From: Maribacter sp. 4G9
GTDB taxonomy: Bacteria; Bacteroidota; Bacteroidia; Flavobacteriales; Flavobacteriaceae
Direction: 5' to 3'
NCBI RefSeq assembly: GCF_002742265.1
Contig: NZ_MDGL01000149.1
Span: forward strand, 124,001 to 188,000
Length of the DNA stretch: 64,000 nt
The notes under the pieces were generated by a model. That model was given only the letters and a program-made list of their open reading frames with translations, ran no database searches and had not been told where the DNA came from. Shown in pieces: positions 17,620-27,117 of the stretch (position 1 is its first letter; each line of letters begins with the position of its first letter). Position numbers and translations under genes: made by a program.

Positions 17620-18690
17620 TTAAAAAAGGCTTAATTGTCCCGTCTTATATTGCGCATGCAGTTCCGTATTCAAGGCAGGGAATTTTTTGTCCTTAAAGTA
17701 TTTCTGTTTGGCGAGCCTTACCATATCATGGATTTGGGTGGCTATTTTGCCCTCTCCCCTGCTTCGGATTCCGTAGCGGCTATCGTTTAGGGTACCTCCA
17801 TGGCATTCCTTGATTTGGTTCAGCACTTTGTCGGCTTTGTCCGGTAGGGTCTTGCGAATCCAATCGGTAAAAATACCGCCAATGGCACCGTTCAATCGCA
17901 CCACGGTAAAAGCAAAGGATACTGCCCCATTTTCCGATACCGCTTTGGCCAAATCCATGATCTCATGGCTATTGATCCCCGGAATGATGGGTGCCAGCAT
18001 CGCGTTGACAGGTATCCCGTTATCGGACAGTACTTTTATCGCCTTCAACCTTTTGGGGATGGATGCGGTTCTTGGTTCCAATATCCTTCTTGTTTCCTCC
18101 CTTAATGAGGTTAAAGAGACATTCACCCCAATCAGTCCGTATGCGTTCAATTCCTTTAAAAGGTCCAAATCCCTTAATATCAAGGCATTTTTAGTGATGA
18201 TGCCTACCGGATGTCGGTATTTCAAAAAGACCTCCAAACAAGCCCGTGTTAATTTGAATTCCTGTTCCGCAGGCTGATAGCAATCTGTATTGCCGGAAAG
18301 CACAATGGTATTCGCCTTCCAGGATGAACTTTTAAGCTTGGACTCCAACAATTTAGGGGCATCTTTCTTGACGAGAATCTTACGCTCAAAATCCAATCCA
18401 GCACTGTAACCCCAGTATTCGTGGGTGTTTCGGGCATAGCAATAAATACAGCCATGTTCACAGCCTTGATAGGGGTTCATGGAATACATCATTCCAACAT
18501 CGGGACTCGTTACTTCATTGACTATCGTCTTCGGAAAAATAGGAATGTACTGGGTTTTGTTTTTATCGGCCTCCTCACCTTCCAATCGGCAAAACTCCAG
18601 AAAATCGTCCCGAGTTTCATAACTATGTTGAAGGAATTTGTTAGGTGTATTTTCCTGCGCACCCCTTCCTTTAATTGGAGAATTGTTCAT
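17620..18690 (-). CDS. PA0069-family radical SAM protein (SplB-like)
   Basis: This 356-residue protein has the radical SAM [4Fe-4S] motif C77-E-H-G-C81-I-Y-C84 in YQGCEHGCIYCYAR and the PA0069/SplB-like core (LSGNTDCYQPAE near 147, GIITKNALILRD near 182). Relatives include spore photoproduct lyase, but the role of this group outside spore formers is unknown. The ATG at 18688-18690 lies inside the 3' arm of a perfect 22-bp hairpin that fills the gap to the upstream gene, so translation may be controlled. The IKGRGA start matches the usual N-terminus of the family and supports this start. Confidence 0.88.
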   Translation of the reverse strand: MNNSPIKGRGAQENTPNKFLQHSYETRDDFLEFCRLEGEEADKNKTQYIPIFPKTIVNEVTSPDVGMMYSMNPYQGCEHGCIYCYARNTHEYWGYSAGLDFERKILVKKDAPKLLESKLKSSSWKANTIVLSGNTDCYQPAEQEFKLTRACLEVFLKYRHPVGIITKNALILRDLDLLKELNAYGLIGVNVSLTSLREETRRILEPRTASIPKRLKAIKVLSDNGIPVNAMLAPIIPGINSHEIMDLAKAVSENGAVSFAFTVVRLNGAIGGIFTDWIRKTLPDKADKVLNQIKECHGGTLNDSRYGIRSRGEGKIATQIHDMVRLAKQKYFKDKKFPALNTELHAQYKTGQLSLF

Positions 18691-18735
18691 GTATTGGATT
18701 TATTCCAAAAATATGGAATAAATCCAATACATGAA
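18686..18735. promoter_or_regulatory. Perfect 22-bp hairpin covering a start codon
   Basis: Positions 18686-18707 and 18714-18735 are exact inverse complements (arm begins TTCATGTATTGG), separated by a 6-base loop. On the minus-strand message the 5' arm begins one base after the stop of the upstream gene and the 3' arm contains the AUG of the radical SAM gene. There is no U-tract, so this is not a typical terminator. Confidence 0.85.
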
Positions 18736-18736
18736 A

Positions 18737-20287
18737 TTATTTAACCGCTACTTGGACCAATTGTTTTTTTGTTCCCCTTTTGGCGTAGAACATGAGCTCG
18801 TCATGCAATTTGTCTATATAGGGTTTGGAAACCATTAGGGGTAAGCGGGCATCGGTATCATCGATAACCTTTTCATAGTTCATGCGGCCATTTTCATCCA
18901 ACTTGATCAAAAACACGTTCCTATTCCTGCTCAATCCCTGCTTGAACATGATGCGTTCGTCACTTAACTGCTGTGGGTTTTCGGCCGAGGTACTGATAAA
19001 AAAGTAGGTAGTATCATCCTTGGTGAGGGAACTATACGAGGCGTAGGCCCCATCGCCTTGGGTGACTTCGGTTTTGTTTATATTTCTTGCCCAAATCAAG
19101 TCGCCCTCCCCGCTCAGTTTGGCACTTACAATGTCATTGTGGTGATATCTGGTGACCAATACCCTACCGCCACTACTGTTTGCCTGTGTACTGGTGCTGG
19201 TAAAATACTCTTCGGCATTGAATAGAATATGTCCCTTGGACGTAATATTCATTCCCTTAAATACCAAGTTTTTTAGTGTCTTGTCCTCTTCCCTACCAAA
19301 TTTGTCCATCATGAACTGTTCCGAAAATGGGTTGAACTTTTGACTTTCGATTTCCAATGTCCTCGGATTCAATTTAAAGTAGGAGATACCGTTGTAACGG
19401 TTATCTTTTCTATCGGCATAGAAACCGAGACACAACAATTCCTTGCCCTTAAAAATTGGTTTCAGGGCCTCTGGAAACTTGCCTGGCGTGTAAAACGACT
19501 GTGTTGTGCCACCCGTACTGGAAACCCGTACCATTTCATATTGAAACTTGCGATCCGTAGCATTGAACCTCTTTTTCTTGAAATAGGCTTTCCCTACCAA
19601 GTATACATTGCTCAAGTCTTCCGAGAAGGTTATCGTCTCAAAGGCATAATTTTTTTCCTCAACTTCTGCGGAAAAATCATGCTCCATCAATTTGTTCAGT
19701 CCCGCATCAAAAACATGGATATAATGCTGGTTGTTCTTACCCTTTTTAAAGTGGGTAGTTATGGCAAAGGCTGATTTCTCATCGTTAAATAGGACCGATG
19801 TAGTGAACCCCGACGAAAAATTCCTGTTGTAGTAATTGCGGTCCAGCGGCTCAGCAACGGGATCCGATGGAATGCTCAAAATAGTCTCCTTGGTGAACTG
19901 GTAATCCGTGTACGGGCTTCTATGGATTTGATATTCGTAGGCCATGCTTTGGTAATTGTATTCCAGGAAAAGCAAATAGGCCTGCCCGTTCTTGATATAC
20001 GCATCCACGAAATTGGCATTTTTCAGCTTGTAATTGAATTCGGACAACAATTCCAAATCCTTGTTGTAATGCTCTATGAAATAGCCCTTGGGTTTAAGCA
20101 CGATTCCCGTGTAGTAGGCCCTAACGATGACCGTTCCGCCTTGGCCGTCATCCGCAATGGCCAAAAGATTGGAATACTTGTACTTGTCATTGTATTTTTC
20201 GCCGATGTTATAGGCGACATCGGCCTGTTGGGCAACGGAAAGGTTTACAGCTGCCAAAAACAGTACTAGGAAAATTTTTTTAAACAT
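18737..20287 (-). CDS. Secreted hypothetical protein, possibly beta-propeller
   Basis: This 516-residue protein has a signal peptide (MFKKIFLVLFLAAVNLSVAQ, cut about residue 19). The rest is made of repeated beta-rich blocks with charged turns, which suggests a propeller, but I see no named motif and no T9SS tail. It starts 16 bases after the crotonase stop on the same strand and so is probably part of that operon. Its function is unknown. Confidence 0.75.
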   Translation of the reverse strand: MFKKIFLVLFLAAVNLSVAQQADVAYNIGEKYNDKYKYSNLLAIADDGQGGTVIVRAYYTGIVLKPKGYFIEHYNKDLELLSEFNYKLKNANFVDAYIKNGQAYLLFLEYNYQSMAYEYQIHRSPYTDYQFTKETILSIPSDPVAEPLDRNYYNRNFSSGFTTSVLFNDEKSAFAITTHFKKGKNNQHYIHVFDAGLNKLMEHDFSAEVEEKNYAFETITFSEDLSNVYLVGKAYFKKKRFNATDRKFQYEMVRVSSTGGTTQSFYTPGKFPEALKPIFKGKELLCLGFYADRKDNRYNGISYFKLNPRTLEIESQKFNPFSEQFMMDKFGREEDKTLKNLVFKGMNITSKGHILFNAEEYFTSTSTQANSSGGRVLVTRYHHNDIVSAKLSGEGDLIWARNINKTEVTQGDGAYASYSSLTKDDTTYFFISTSAENPQQLSDERIMFKQGLSRNRNVFLIKLDENGRMNYEKVIDDTDARLPLMVSKPYIDKLHDELMFYAKRGTKKQLVQVAVK

Positions 20288-20303
20288 GGTAGGTTCGCTT
20301 TAT

Positions 20304-21086
20304 CTACGAACCCGGAAAATCAGCTTTTCTTTTTTCTAAAAATGCCGTGGTGCCTTCAGCAAAATCGTCCGTTCCAAAACACGTCCCAAAAGCCTCAATT
20401 TCCTGCTCGTAGCCGTTTACAGTATTCATAAAACCCGCATTTACCGCTTTTATTGCATGGGATATGGCTACAGGTGAGTTATTGCAGATTTTTTCGGCAA
20501 TTTTATGACATAATGGAAGCAGTTCTTCCTGTGTTGCGACATGGTTTACCAAGCCATAATTTTTTGCTTGTTCGGCAGAAATCATGCCAGCCGTCATGAT
20601 CATTTCCATGGCTCTTCCCTTACCAACCAGTTGTGGAAGTCGCTGTGTCCCCCCATATCCCGGAATCACGCCCAGGGAAACCTCTGGAAGGCCCATTTTG
20701 GCGTTATCACTTGCCACCCTAAAATGACAGGCCATGGCCAGTTCCAACCCGCCACCCAAGGCAAAACCGTTAACGGCCGCTATCACCGGCTTGGATAGGT
20801 TTTCAATAAAATCGAACAACAATTCCTGACCTTTGGCGGCCAGTTTCTTGCCTTTTTTTACGGAGAAATCCGCAAACTCAGAAATATCGGCCCCGGCCAC
20901 AAAGGCCTTTTCACCACTCCCGGTGATTATGATGACCTTTACATCAGCATCCTGTTCCAGTTCTGAAAGGGCTTCATGCAATTCTTGAATGGTCTCCCGG
21001 TTCAAAGCATTTAACTTTTTTGGTCTATTTATGGTGATGGTTGCAACAGCTTCTCCCAATGCTACCTGTATTGTTTCGTAAGACAT
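20304..21086 (-). CDS. Enoyl-CoA hydratase/isomerase family protein (crotonase)
   Basis: This 260-residue protein has the crotonase fold: oxyanion-hole segments AFVAGADISEF (61-71) and FALGGGLELAMACH (108-121), and both catalytic glutamates, E115 and E135 in GLPEVSLGVIPG. Keeping both Glu residues fits hydration of a 2-enoyl-CoA, as in short-chain enoyl-CoA or 3-hydroxybutyryl-CoA dehydratases. It lies 12 bases after the sensor kinase stop and 16 before the secreted protein, in a minus-strand run. Confidence 0.92.
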   Translation of the reverse strand: MSYETIQVALGEAVATITINRPKKLNALNRETIQELHEALSELEQDADVKVIIITGSGEKAFVAGADISEFADFSVKKGKKLAAKGQELLFDFIENLSKPVIAAVNGFALGGGLELAMACHFRVASDNAKMGLPEVSLGVIPGYGGTQRLPQLVGKGRAMEMIMTAGMISAEQAKNYGLVNHVATQEELLPLCHKIAEKICNNSPVAISHAIKAVNAGFMNTVNGYEQEIEAFGTCFGTDDFAEGTTAFLEKRKADFPGS

Positions 21087-21098
21087 GTTCTTTCGCTT

Positions 21099-22571
21099 TT
21101 ATTTTATAGTTTTCATTCTTCCAACCCTTGGGAATTTAACACAAAAAACAGTGCCCTTCCCTGGCTGGGACGTGAAATTAATGCTCCCTTTGTAAGTTTC
21201 TACGATATTCTTTACCATTCCCAGACCAAGACCCATCCCACTGGTCTTTGTGGTGAACTTGGGTTCAAAAATCTTGTCCTCAAAATCCTTTTCAATACCA
21301 ATACCGTTGTCCGCGACGGAAATTTTGACCATATCCCCGTCAATGGCCACGGAAACCAAAATCCTAGGGGAATCATGTTCATCCGGTATAGCCTGGATGG
21401 CGTTTTTTACCAAATTGGTAACGACGCGTATCAATTGGGTCCGATCCAATTTTGCAATAATTTCCTCTTCTTCGGCGATAAAATGGATGTAATCCTCATT
21501 GAAAATATCCAAAGCGAGTTTTACGATTTTTACAACATTGAGGGTCTCGTTCTGCTGTGCCGGCATTTCGGCAAAACTTGAAAATGCCGAGGCAATGCTG
21601 CTCATGGTATCGATCTGCTGGATAAGCGTTTTGGAGTATTCAGCAACTTTTTCGGTAATATTGGGATCCTTGGGGTCAAATTTAAGTTGAAAGCTTTGAA
21701 CGCTCAATCGCATAGGGGTCAATGGATTTTTGATTTCATGGGCCACCTGTTTGGCCATTTCCCTCCAAGCCTGTTCCCTTTCGCTTTTGGCCAATTTCGC
21801 CGCACTTATACTTAGTTCATCAATCATGGCATTGTAGGAGGAAATCAATTTTTCTATTTCCTCACCGGGCTTTTCCAAATGGATTTTCTCGTTCCTGCGG
21901 GTAAGGTCCGTACGTTCCATCATATCGCTTATTGCCTCCAAGGACCGCGTTATGTATTTTGATATGAAATAAGCCAACCCAATGGCCAATAGGAACATGA
22001 GAAAATAGACGCCGCCCAAGCGCGCCAGAAACTCGTTCAACTCCTTGTCGTTGAACGAATTATCTTCAAAATAGGGCAGGTTCAGTATGCCTATGGGCTT
22101 AAAGTGACGGTCCGCTATGTAAGTGTACGAAGCCTGATACTGGTCGCCCGCTGCCTTATTTCTCTCAACATATCTCTTGTCCACACTTGTTTCCAATTGG
22201 TTGAGAATTTCAGGGTCAAGACATAAGGAAATAGGGTCATTTTCAATTTTGGGCCTTGAGCTTTTGATCAACTCACCTTCCAAACTATAAATATTAAAAT
22301 TCATGTTTTGCACCACGGCAATCTCATAAATTTCCTCCTTAAAAATAAGCCCAAGGTATTGCGTAGTAACGGGATAGGTCGTTTTTTGAATGGTCAAATC
22401 AATGCTCTGCCTGATTTGCTCCTCCTTGCGTTCCATCCTGTTTTCATGATAATCCCTATTGATTTCCCTAAACTGATAGATGGTAACGCCCAATATAAGT
22501 ACCGATGCGATGAGCACCAATAAAATCATGGATACGAATATGCGCGACCGTAAAGAGAATTTTCTTAGCAA
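21099..22571 (-). CDS. NtrY-like sensor histidine kinase with HAMP domain
   Basis: This 490-residue membrane kinase has helices at about 12-34 and 187-204 around a periplasmic sensor region, a HAMP domain (about 205-260), the H box with H278 in QVAHEIKNPLTPM, an N box near 390 (NLVKNAIQAIP) and G boxes DNGIGIE and GMGLGLGMVK. No response regulator is adjacent. The reading frame has no ATG before residue 15, which lies inside the first helix, and the frame is closed by a stop about 17 codons upstream; the TTG at 22569-22571 is therefore taken as the start. A heptamer tandem repeat lies just upstream. Confidence 0.88.
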   Translation of the reverse strand: MLRKFSLRSRIFVSMILLVLIASVLILGVTIYQFREINRDYHENRMERKEEQIRQSIDLTIQKTTYPVTTQYLGLIFKEEIYEIAVVQNMNFNIYSLEGELIKSSRPKIENDPISLCLDPEILNQLETSVDKRYVERNKAAGDQYQASYTYIADRHFKPIGILNLPYFEDNSFNDKELNEFLARLGGVYFLMFLLAIGLAYFISKYITRSLEAISDMMERTDLTRRNEKIHLEKPGEEIEKLISSYNAMIDELSISAAKLAKSEREQAWREMAKQVAHEIKNPLTPMRLSVQSFQLKFDPKDPNITEKVAEYSKTLIQQIDTMSSIASAFSSFAEMPAQQNETLNVVKIVKLALDIFNEDYIHFIAEEEEIIAKLDRTQLIRVVTNLVKNAIQAIPDEHDSPRILVSVAIDGDMVKISVADNGIGIEKDFEDKIFEPKFTTKTSGMGLGLGMVKNIVETYKGSINFTSQPGKGTVFCVKFPRVGRMKTIK

Positions 22572-22646
22572 AGGACTTGTTGTTTTCCCAAAGTTAGCAA
22601 ATATCGCACCAAAGCGCGTTCAAATTCAGGTTCAAGCGCAAATGTC

Positions 22647-22721
<75 letters not shown>

Positions 22722-22751
22722 AAATTATAAAAAGGGAATAGCATAAAATTA

Positions 22752-23303
22752 TTATGCATCGGGATTTTTGTTTCGAATGCGTTTGTAAAGCTTGATTCCC
22801 AGCATCAAAAGGATTCCCAAAACAATGATACCTACTACGCCAAAAATCCAATTGAAGGCGCTTTTTAATATGACCAGAAAAACCACCGCAAATAGGATCA
22901 GCGTGGCACCCTCGTTCCAAACACGCATATAATTGGAGGAATAGCGTATCTCATCTCTTTGGAATTTCTTAAAGATTAGATGATTCTTTATATGATAGGC
23001 AATGAGCAAAACCACAAAACCCAATTTCACATGCATCCAAGGTTGTTGCAACCACTGGGGCATTAAGAGCAATAACCAGATAGCAAATATAGTCGCCAAA
23101 ATAGCGGAGGGCCAGGTAATGATATACCATAGCCTTTTTTCCATTAACTTAAACTGGGTACTCAATATCTCCCTTTCATTATCAGGTTTCTGTTGTGCTT
23201 CTATATGGTAAATAAACAACCTTGGGATGTAAAAAAGCCCTGCAAACCAAGTGATCACAAAAATCAGGTGCAAGGCTTTTATATAATTGTAATATTCGGT
23301 CAT
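22752..23303 (-). CDS. hemJ: HemJ-type protoporphyrinogen IX oxidase (CopD-like)
   Basis: This 183-residue protein has four or five membrane helices and the HemJ pattern: ALHLIFVITWFAGLFYIPRLFIYH at residues 10-33, with the histidine and following WFAG segment, and WMHVKLGFVVLLIAYH near 90. HemJ oxidises protoporphyrinogen IX to protoporphyrin IX, the step before iron insertion by HemH. It lies 14 kb from the main heme cluster and is flanked on both sides by low-complexity repeats. The broader DUF2269/CopD label would also apply, but the heme genes nearby favour HemJ. Confidence 0.85.
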   Translation of the reverse strand: MTEYYNYIKALHLIFVITWFAGLFYIPRLFIYHIEAQQKPDNEREILSTQFKLMEKRLWYIITWPSAILATIFAIWLLLLMPQWLQQPWMHVKLGFVVLLIAYHIKNHLIFKKFQRDEIRYSSNYMRVWNEGATLILFAVVFLVILKSAFNWIFGVVGIIVLGILLMLGIKLYKRIRNKNPDA

Positions 23304-23309
23304 ATTCTC

Positions 23310-23370
23310 ATAACATCAAACTCAAATACAATAATCAAATACAAGTATCAAGTTCAAGTTCAAACACTTA
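23310..23370. repeat. Low-complexity CAAGTT-type intergenic stretch
   Basis: The gap upstream of hemJ is built from variants of TCAAA and CAAGTTCAAG words. Similar words occur on the other side of hemJ (22618-22650) and between hemC-hemD and hemE (40417-40445). No gene is seen in it. Confidence 0.5.
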
Positions 23371-23465
23371 TTATTTCTACAACTATTTCACTATTCCACT
23401 AACAAACTTATAAAACGGTTACAAAACAAAACCAGAAACGTTCAAAAGAAAGAACTGTTTATGAA

Positions 23466-26400
23466 CTACTTCGGATTTAAAGCCCCAATACCCGCTTCCC
23501 AAAGTGCTTTGTTATATGCCGGAATATCGGTATTGAACAAGGCTTCGCCCCTAGCTTTTAATGGTATCCATTGCTGGTCCAATTCCTGCTTCCTGTCCAA
23601 ATTCGACTTGTTTACCCGTGGAATACTACCACTGGTCTGGTTCAACAAGAACAGATATTCCGCCGTAAACTTGTTGGGGAAATTCTCCACATCGTCATAG
23701 GCCTGAGATTTACGCTGTACCATATCGGCGTCCCACACCTTCATTTTTTCCAAAAGAGCTTCACCTTTTGATTTTAAAGCTTCATCGTCCAAATCCGTCA
23801 ATACTGCTTTCAATTTGTTTTGGACCTTGAAAAGGGAATTGACCATGGTATGCATTTCCGTTATTTTTTGCTCCATGTCAGTCATAAAAGCGTCATACTC
23901 CTCAAATTGTCCCGGTTTCATTTCAATGGTAGGTATAGCTTTGATCTCTCCTTTGGTACTCACCATTTCATCGTCAACTTTAAGCGCAATGGTATATGTT
24001 CCAGGAATTGCATCATGACCTCTAAAATTTGCCTCAATATACACACCTGGAATGCCAGGTACAATGGTATGGCCCATATCCCACACAAAACGGTTCAAAC
24101 CTTCATTTTTGGGCAATACAGGTGACGGAGGTGCTCCCCCACCGTTATGTGGTATATAGTCTTTGTCTTTTTCCGAACTAAAACTCCGTATTAATTTCCC
24201 TTTTGAATCCCTGATTTCCATGGAAATCTTGGTGGAATCCTTCAATTTTGGCAATTCATAATACAGCACCATACCTTTCGCCGGATTGACCCCGTCAAAG
24301 GCATCTGTAGCAGTAAGCTCCTTGGAATTACTGCTCATGGGGCTTCCCCAAGAACCGGCGTAGGCCGCACTTGGCTTCAATAATTTCAACCCCTTTTTGG
24401 CTGGTTCATACTGGCTAATGGCATTGATATTGTCCAAAATCCAGAAAGATCGGCCCGAGGTAGCCACAATTAGATCCCCTCTATGGACCTTTAAATCCAA
24501 CACAGGGGTTACCGGTAAATTCAACTGAAAAGGCTCCCATGCTTTGCCACCGTTCCAAGAAATGTACATACCGAGTTCCGTACCCGCATACAATAAATCT
24601 TTCTTATTTTCATCTTCCCGAACCACTCTTGTAAAGGCCCCGTAAGGGATACCAGCACTGATATTGGTCCAGGTTTTCCCATAATCCGTTGTTTTGTAAA
24701 GGGCCGGTGTGTAGTCGTTGAACTTGTATCGGGTGGTGGCGATATAGGCAGTTGCAGGGTCGTGAGGTGATACCTCTATAGCATTGATCAAGCATTCGCT
24801 CAGTCCCTTTGGGGTTACATTTTCCCAGGTTTCACCACCATTTTTGGTAATATGTACAAGACCATCATCGCTCCCGGTCCAAAAAACACCTTTTTCGTGC
24901 GGGGATTCTATCAAATAGGCCAAGGTTCCGTAGTTTTCTGCCCCAACAGCTTCATTGGTGTAAGGTCCGCCACCGTTTCCTTGCTTTGCATCGATATCTC
25001 TTGTCAAATCCGGGGAAATCTCCTCCCAACTAACACCCATGTCGCGGGTTCTCAGCACCAATTGTGCGCCATGGTAGTACGTTCCCGGTTCGTGGATGGA
25101 ACCTATGATCGGGGCATTCCAGTTGTACAGATATTTCATGTTCCTGGCTTCCCTTCCCAAATACTGTATGGGGGCCGCCATAATGTTGGTAGAACTTTTA
25201 GTTTCCGTATCAAGCACTTCGATAGTTCCCAAATAACTTCCGCCCAATACATACCTTGGATTATCTGGGTCAAAGGCCAAAAAGGCACTTTCACCACCGG
25301 CAGAATAGGTCCAGTCCTCCTTCGTTATACCGCCCCTTCCCAAGGATAAGCTGGCGATTCGAACCGAAGTGTTGTCCTGCTGACCGCCATAAATATTGTA
25401 TGGAAACAGGTTGTCAACACTTATTCTATAAAACTGTGCCGTTGGCATATTATCCTGCGCCGACCAAGTTTCTCCATAATCAAAGGTAATGGTAGCGCCT
25501 CCGTCATCGGCCATCACCATGTTTTTGGAATTATCCGGGTTTATCCACAAATCGTGTGTATCCCCATGCGGTACATCAATGGTTTCCCAAGTCTTCCCGC
25601 CGTCTTCGGAACGGAACATATTGGCGCTTAGCACATAGACGGTATCCTCATCATTTGGGTCGGTAAAAACCTCAATATAGTACCAAGCCCGCTGTACCAA
25701 TCTGTTGTCTCCGCTCACCATGGTCCAGGATTCCCCCGCATCGTTGGATACGAAAAGTCCCCCTTTGTCCGCATTGGAATCACTTTCTATCAATGCGTAC
25801 ACTTTATTTGAATTAACAGGGCTTACCGATATGGCCATTTTTCCTTTTTCCTCTGGAAGACCCTCATGGATTTTTTTCCATGTCTCTCCGGCATCGGTGG
25901 ATTTGTACAGGCCACTTCCTTCCCCGCCACTGATTACAATATTCGGTTTTCTCTGATGCTCCCACATGGCAGCATACATAATTTCAGGATAGTTGGCATC
26001 CATAGAAAGTTCTACCGCACCGGTCAAATTATTTACGAACAAGGTGTTCTTCCAAGTCTTGCCTCCATCAACGGATTTGTAGATACCTCTTTCGGGATTG
26101 CCTTCAAAAAGTGCTCCTTGGGCAGCTACATAAACAATATCGGGATTTGTTGGGTGAATGATGATCCTGGAAATATGCTGGGTCTTTTCCAATCCTAAAT
26201 GTTGCCATGTCTTCCCTGCATCGGTGGACTTATATACCCCATCACCGTAAGACGTCATCACTCCTCTGGGGGCATGCTCGCCCATGCCGCAGTATAGAAT
26301 GTTGGGATTCGATTTTGATACCGCTATGGCTCCTACGGAACCGGTTTTGAAATATCCGTCGGATATATTTACCCATTTCTGACCGGCGGTCTCGGTCTTC

Positions 26401-26594
26401 CAAAGTCCGCCTCCAGTTGTACCCATATAATAGGTCATGGGATCATTCACCACGCCGGAGGCCGTAACCGAACGCCCACCTCTAAAAGGTCCTATATTGC
26501 GGTATTTCATGGGTTTGAAATACTCATTTGCCGATTGGGCAAAAGTGGCACTGCACGCGAGCAGCGTCAATAATACTAGATATTTGCTTTTCAT
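23466..26594 (-). CDS. Secreted BNR/VPS10-like repeat protein (paralog 1)
   Basis: This 1042-residue protein has a signal peptide ([20 protein letters not shown]) and a large region of sialidase-type Asp-box repeats (S-x-D-x-G-x-T-W, such as [10 protein letters not shown] and [10 protein letters not shown]), which form beta-propellers like those of VPS10/sortilin and GH74 proteins. The C-terminal 250 residues add a beta domain and a helical stretch. No catalytic residues can be assigned, so the glycosyl hydrolase label often given to such proteins is not secure. No T9SS tail is present. It is a close paralog of the gene at 27118, from which it is separated by the REP-bracketed GIY-YIG unit. 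Confidence 0.88.
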   Translation of the reverse strand: MKSKYLVLLTLLACSATFAQSANEYFKPMKYRNIGPFRGGRSVTASGVVNDPMTYYMGTTGGGLWKTETAGQKWVNISDGYFKTGSVGAIAVSKSNPNILYCGMGEHAPRGVMTSYGDGVYKSTDAGKTWQHLGLEKTQHISRIIIHPTNPDIVYVAAQGALFEGNPERGIYKSVDGGKTWKNTLFVNNLTGAVELSMDANYPEIMYAAMWEHQRKPNIVISGGEGSGLYKSTDAGETWKKIHEGLPEEKGKMAISVSPVNSNKVYALIESDSNADKGGLFVSNDAGESWTMVSGDNRLVQRAWYYIEVFTDPNDEDTVYVLSANMFRSEDGGKTWETIDVPHGDTHDLWINPDNSKNMVMADDGGATITFDYGETWSAQDNMPTAQFYRISVDNLFPYNIYGGQQDNTSVRIASLSLGRGGITKEDWTYSAGGESAFLAFDPDNPRYVLGGSYLGTIEVLDTETKSSTNIMAAPIQYLGREARNMKYLYNWNAPIIGSIHEPGTYYHGAQLVLRTRDMGVSWEEISPDLTRDIDAKQGNGGGPYTNEAVGAENYGTLAYLIESPHEKGVFWTGSDDGLVHITKNGGETWENVTPKGLSECLINAIEVSPHDPATAYIATTRYKFNDYTPALYKTTDYGKTWTNISAGIPYGAFTRVVREDENKKDLLYAGTELGMYISWNGGKAWEPFQLNLPVTPVLDLKVHRGDLIVATSGRSFWILDNINAISQYEPAKKGLKLLKPSAAYAGSWGSPMSSNSKELTATDAFDGVNPAKGMVLYYELPKLKDSTKISMEIRDSKGKLIRSFSSEKDKDYIPHNGGGAPPSPVLPKNEGLNRFVWDMGHTIVPGIPGVYIEANFRGHDAIPGTYTIALKVDDEMVSTKGEIKAIPTIEMKPGQFEEYDAFMTDMEQKITEMHTMVNSLFKVQNKLKAVLTDLDDEALKSKGEALLEKMKVWDADMVQRKSQAYDDVENFPNKFTAEYLFLLNQTSGSIPRVNKSNLDRKQELDQQWIPLKARGEALFNTDIPAYNKALWEAGIGALNPK

Positions 26595-26670
26595 TTTACG
26601 TAATTGGTTTACTCCTTTTTCGAGTTCTATTTTTATCGACTTGTGTTAGTTTAAGATCCGTGAACCAAAG

Positions 26671-26696
26671 CTTCTCGACTCCGCTCGAAGTGACAG
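26671..26696. repeat. REP-like palindromic unit, left
   Basis: CTTCTCGACTCCGCTCGAAG plus TGACAG. The core TCGA-CTCCGC-TCGA can form a short stem. It matches the unit at 27081-27106 at 25 of 26 positions in the same orientation and lies 12 bases beyond the GIY-YIG stop codon. Confidence 0.85.
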
Positions 26697-26707
26697 TTGT
26701 AGTTCAG

Positions 26708-27019
26708 TTAGTCCTTATTCTTAAAATTGGTTTCATTTTTACATACTGAGAATAACCTTAATAAATCATAGTCCCCATTTGCTAATGCCATTTTCTTCGC
26801 CCTACTCCATTTCTTTATTCTCTTTTCAAATTTTTCCGCTTGTTCAAATTGCATAAATTCTTGATGCCATATGATAACAACAGGTCGGCGTCTAGAAGTG
26901 TATGAATTATCGTTCAAACCGTAGTTGTGTTCTCTTGTTCGTCTTTCTAAATCATTGGTTAAACCTATGTAAATGCTTTGATCAGCACATTGCGCCATAT
27001 AAACATAATAATATCGCAT
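26708..27019 (-). CDS. GIY-YIG nuclease superfamily protein
   Basis: This 103-residue protein is a complete single-domain GIY-YIG nuclease: YVYMAQC and SIYIGLT supply the two tyrosine motifs (residues 5-21), the catalytic arginine is in DLERRTREHN (about 23-32) and the metal-binding glutamate is in EKFEKRIKKW (about 62-71). Relatives resemble YhbQ and the UvrC/SLX1 catalytic domain; their cellular roles are mostly unknown. The gene is bracketed by near-identical REP-like palindromes 12 bases beyond its stop and 24 bases before its start. No other domain is fused to it. Confidence 0.9.
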   Translation of the reverse strand: MRYYYVYMAQCADQSIYIGLTNDLERRTREHNYGLNDNSYTSRRRPVVIIWHQEFMQFEQAEKFEKRIKKWSRAKKMALANGDYDLLRLFSVCKNETNFKNKD

Positions 27020-27042
27020 TTAACCTATTTAAAACTAAAAGA

Positions 27043-27106
27043 CTGTCAGGTCGAGCGTAGTCGAGACCCATGTTCCGGGGCTTCTCGACTCCGCTCGAAG
27101 AGACAG
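27043..27106. repeat. REP-like doublet forming a long imperfect hairpin
   Basis: Two units face each other: CTGTCAGGTCGAGCGTAGTC at the start (27043-27066) and its near inverse complement at 27081-27106 (CTTCTCGACTCCGCTCGAAG plus AGACAG). The central 15 bases of each arm pair with one mismatch and the CTGTC/GACAG ends also pair. The doublet lies just upstream of the GIY-YIG gene and 11 bases past the stop of the next gene. Confidence 0.88.
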
Positions 27107-27117
27107 GTGCCTTTTAT

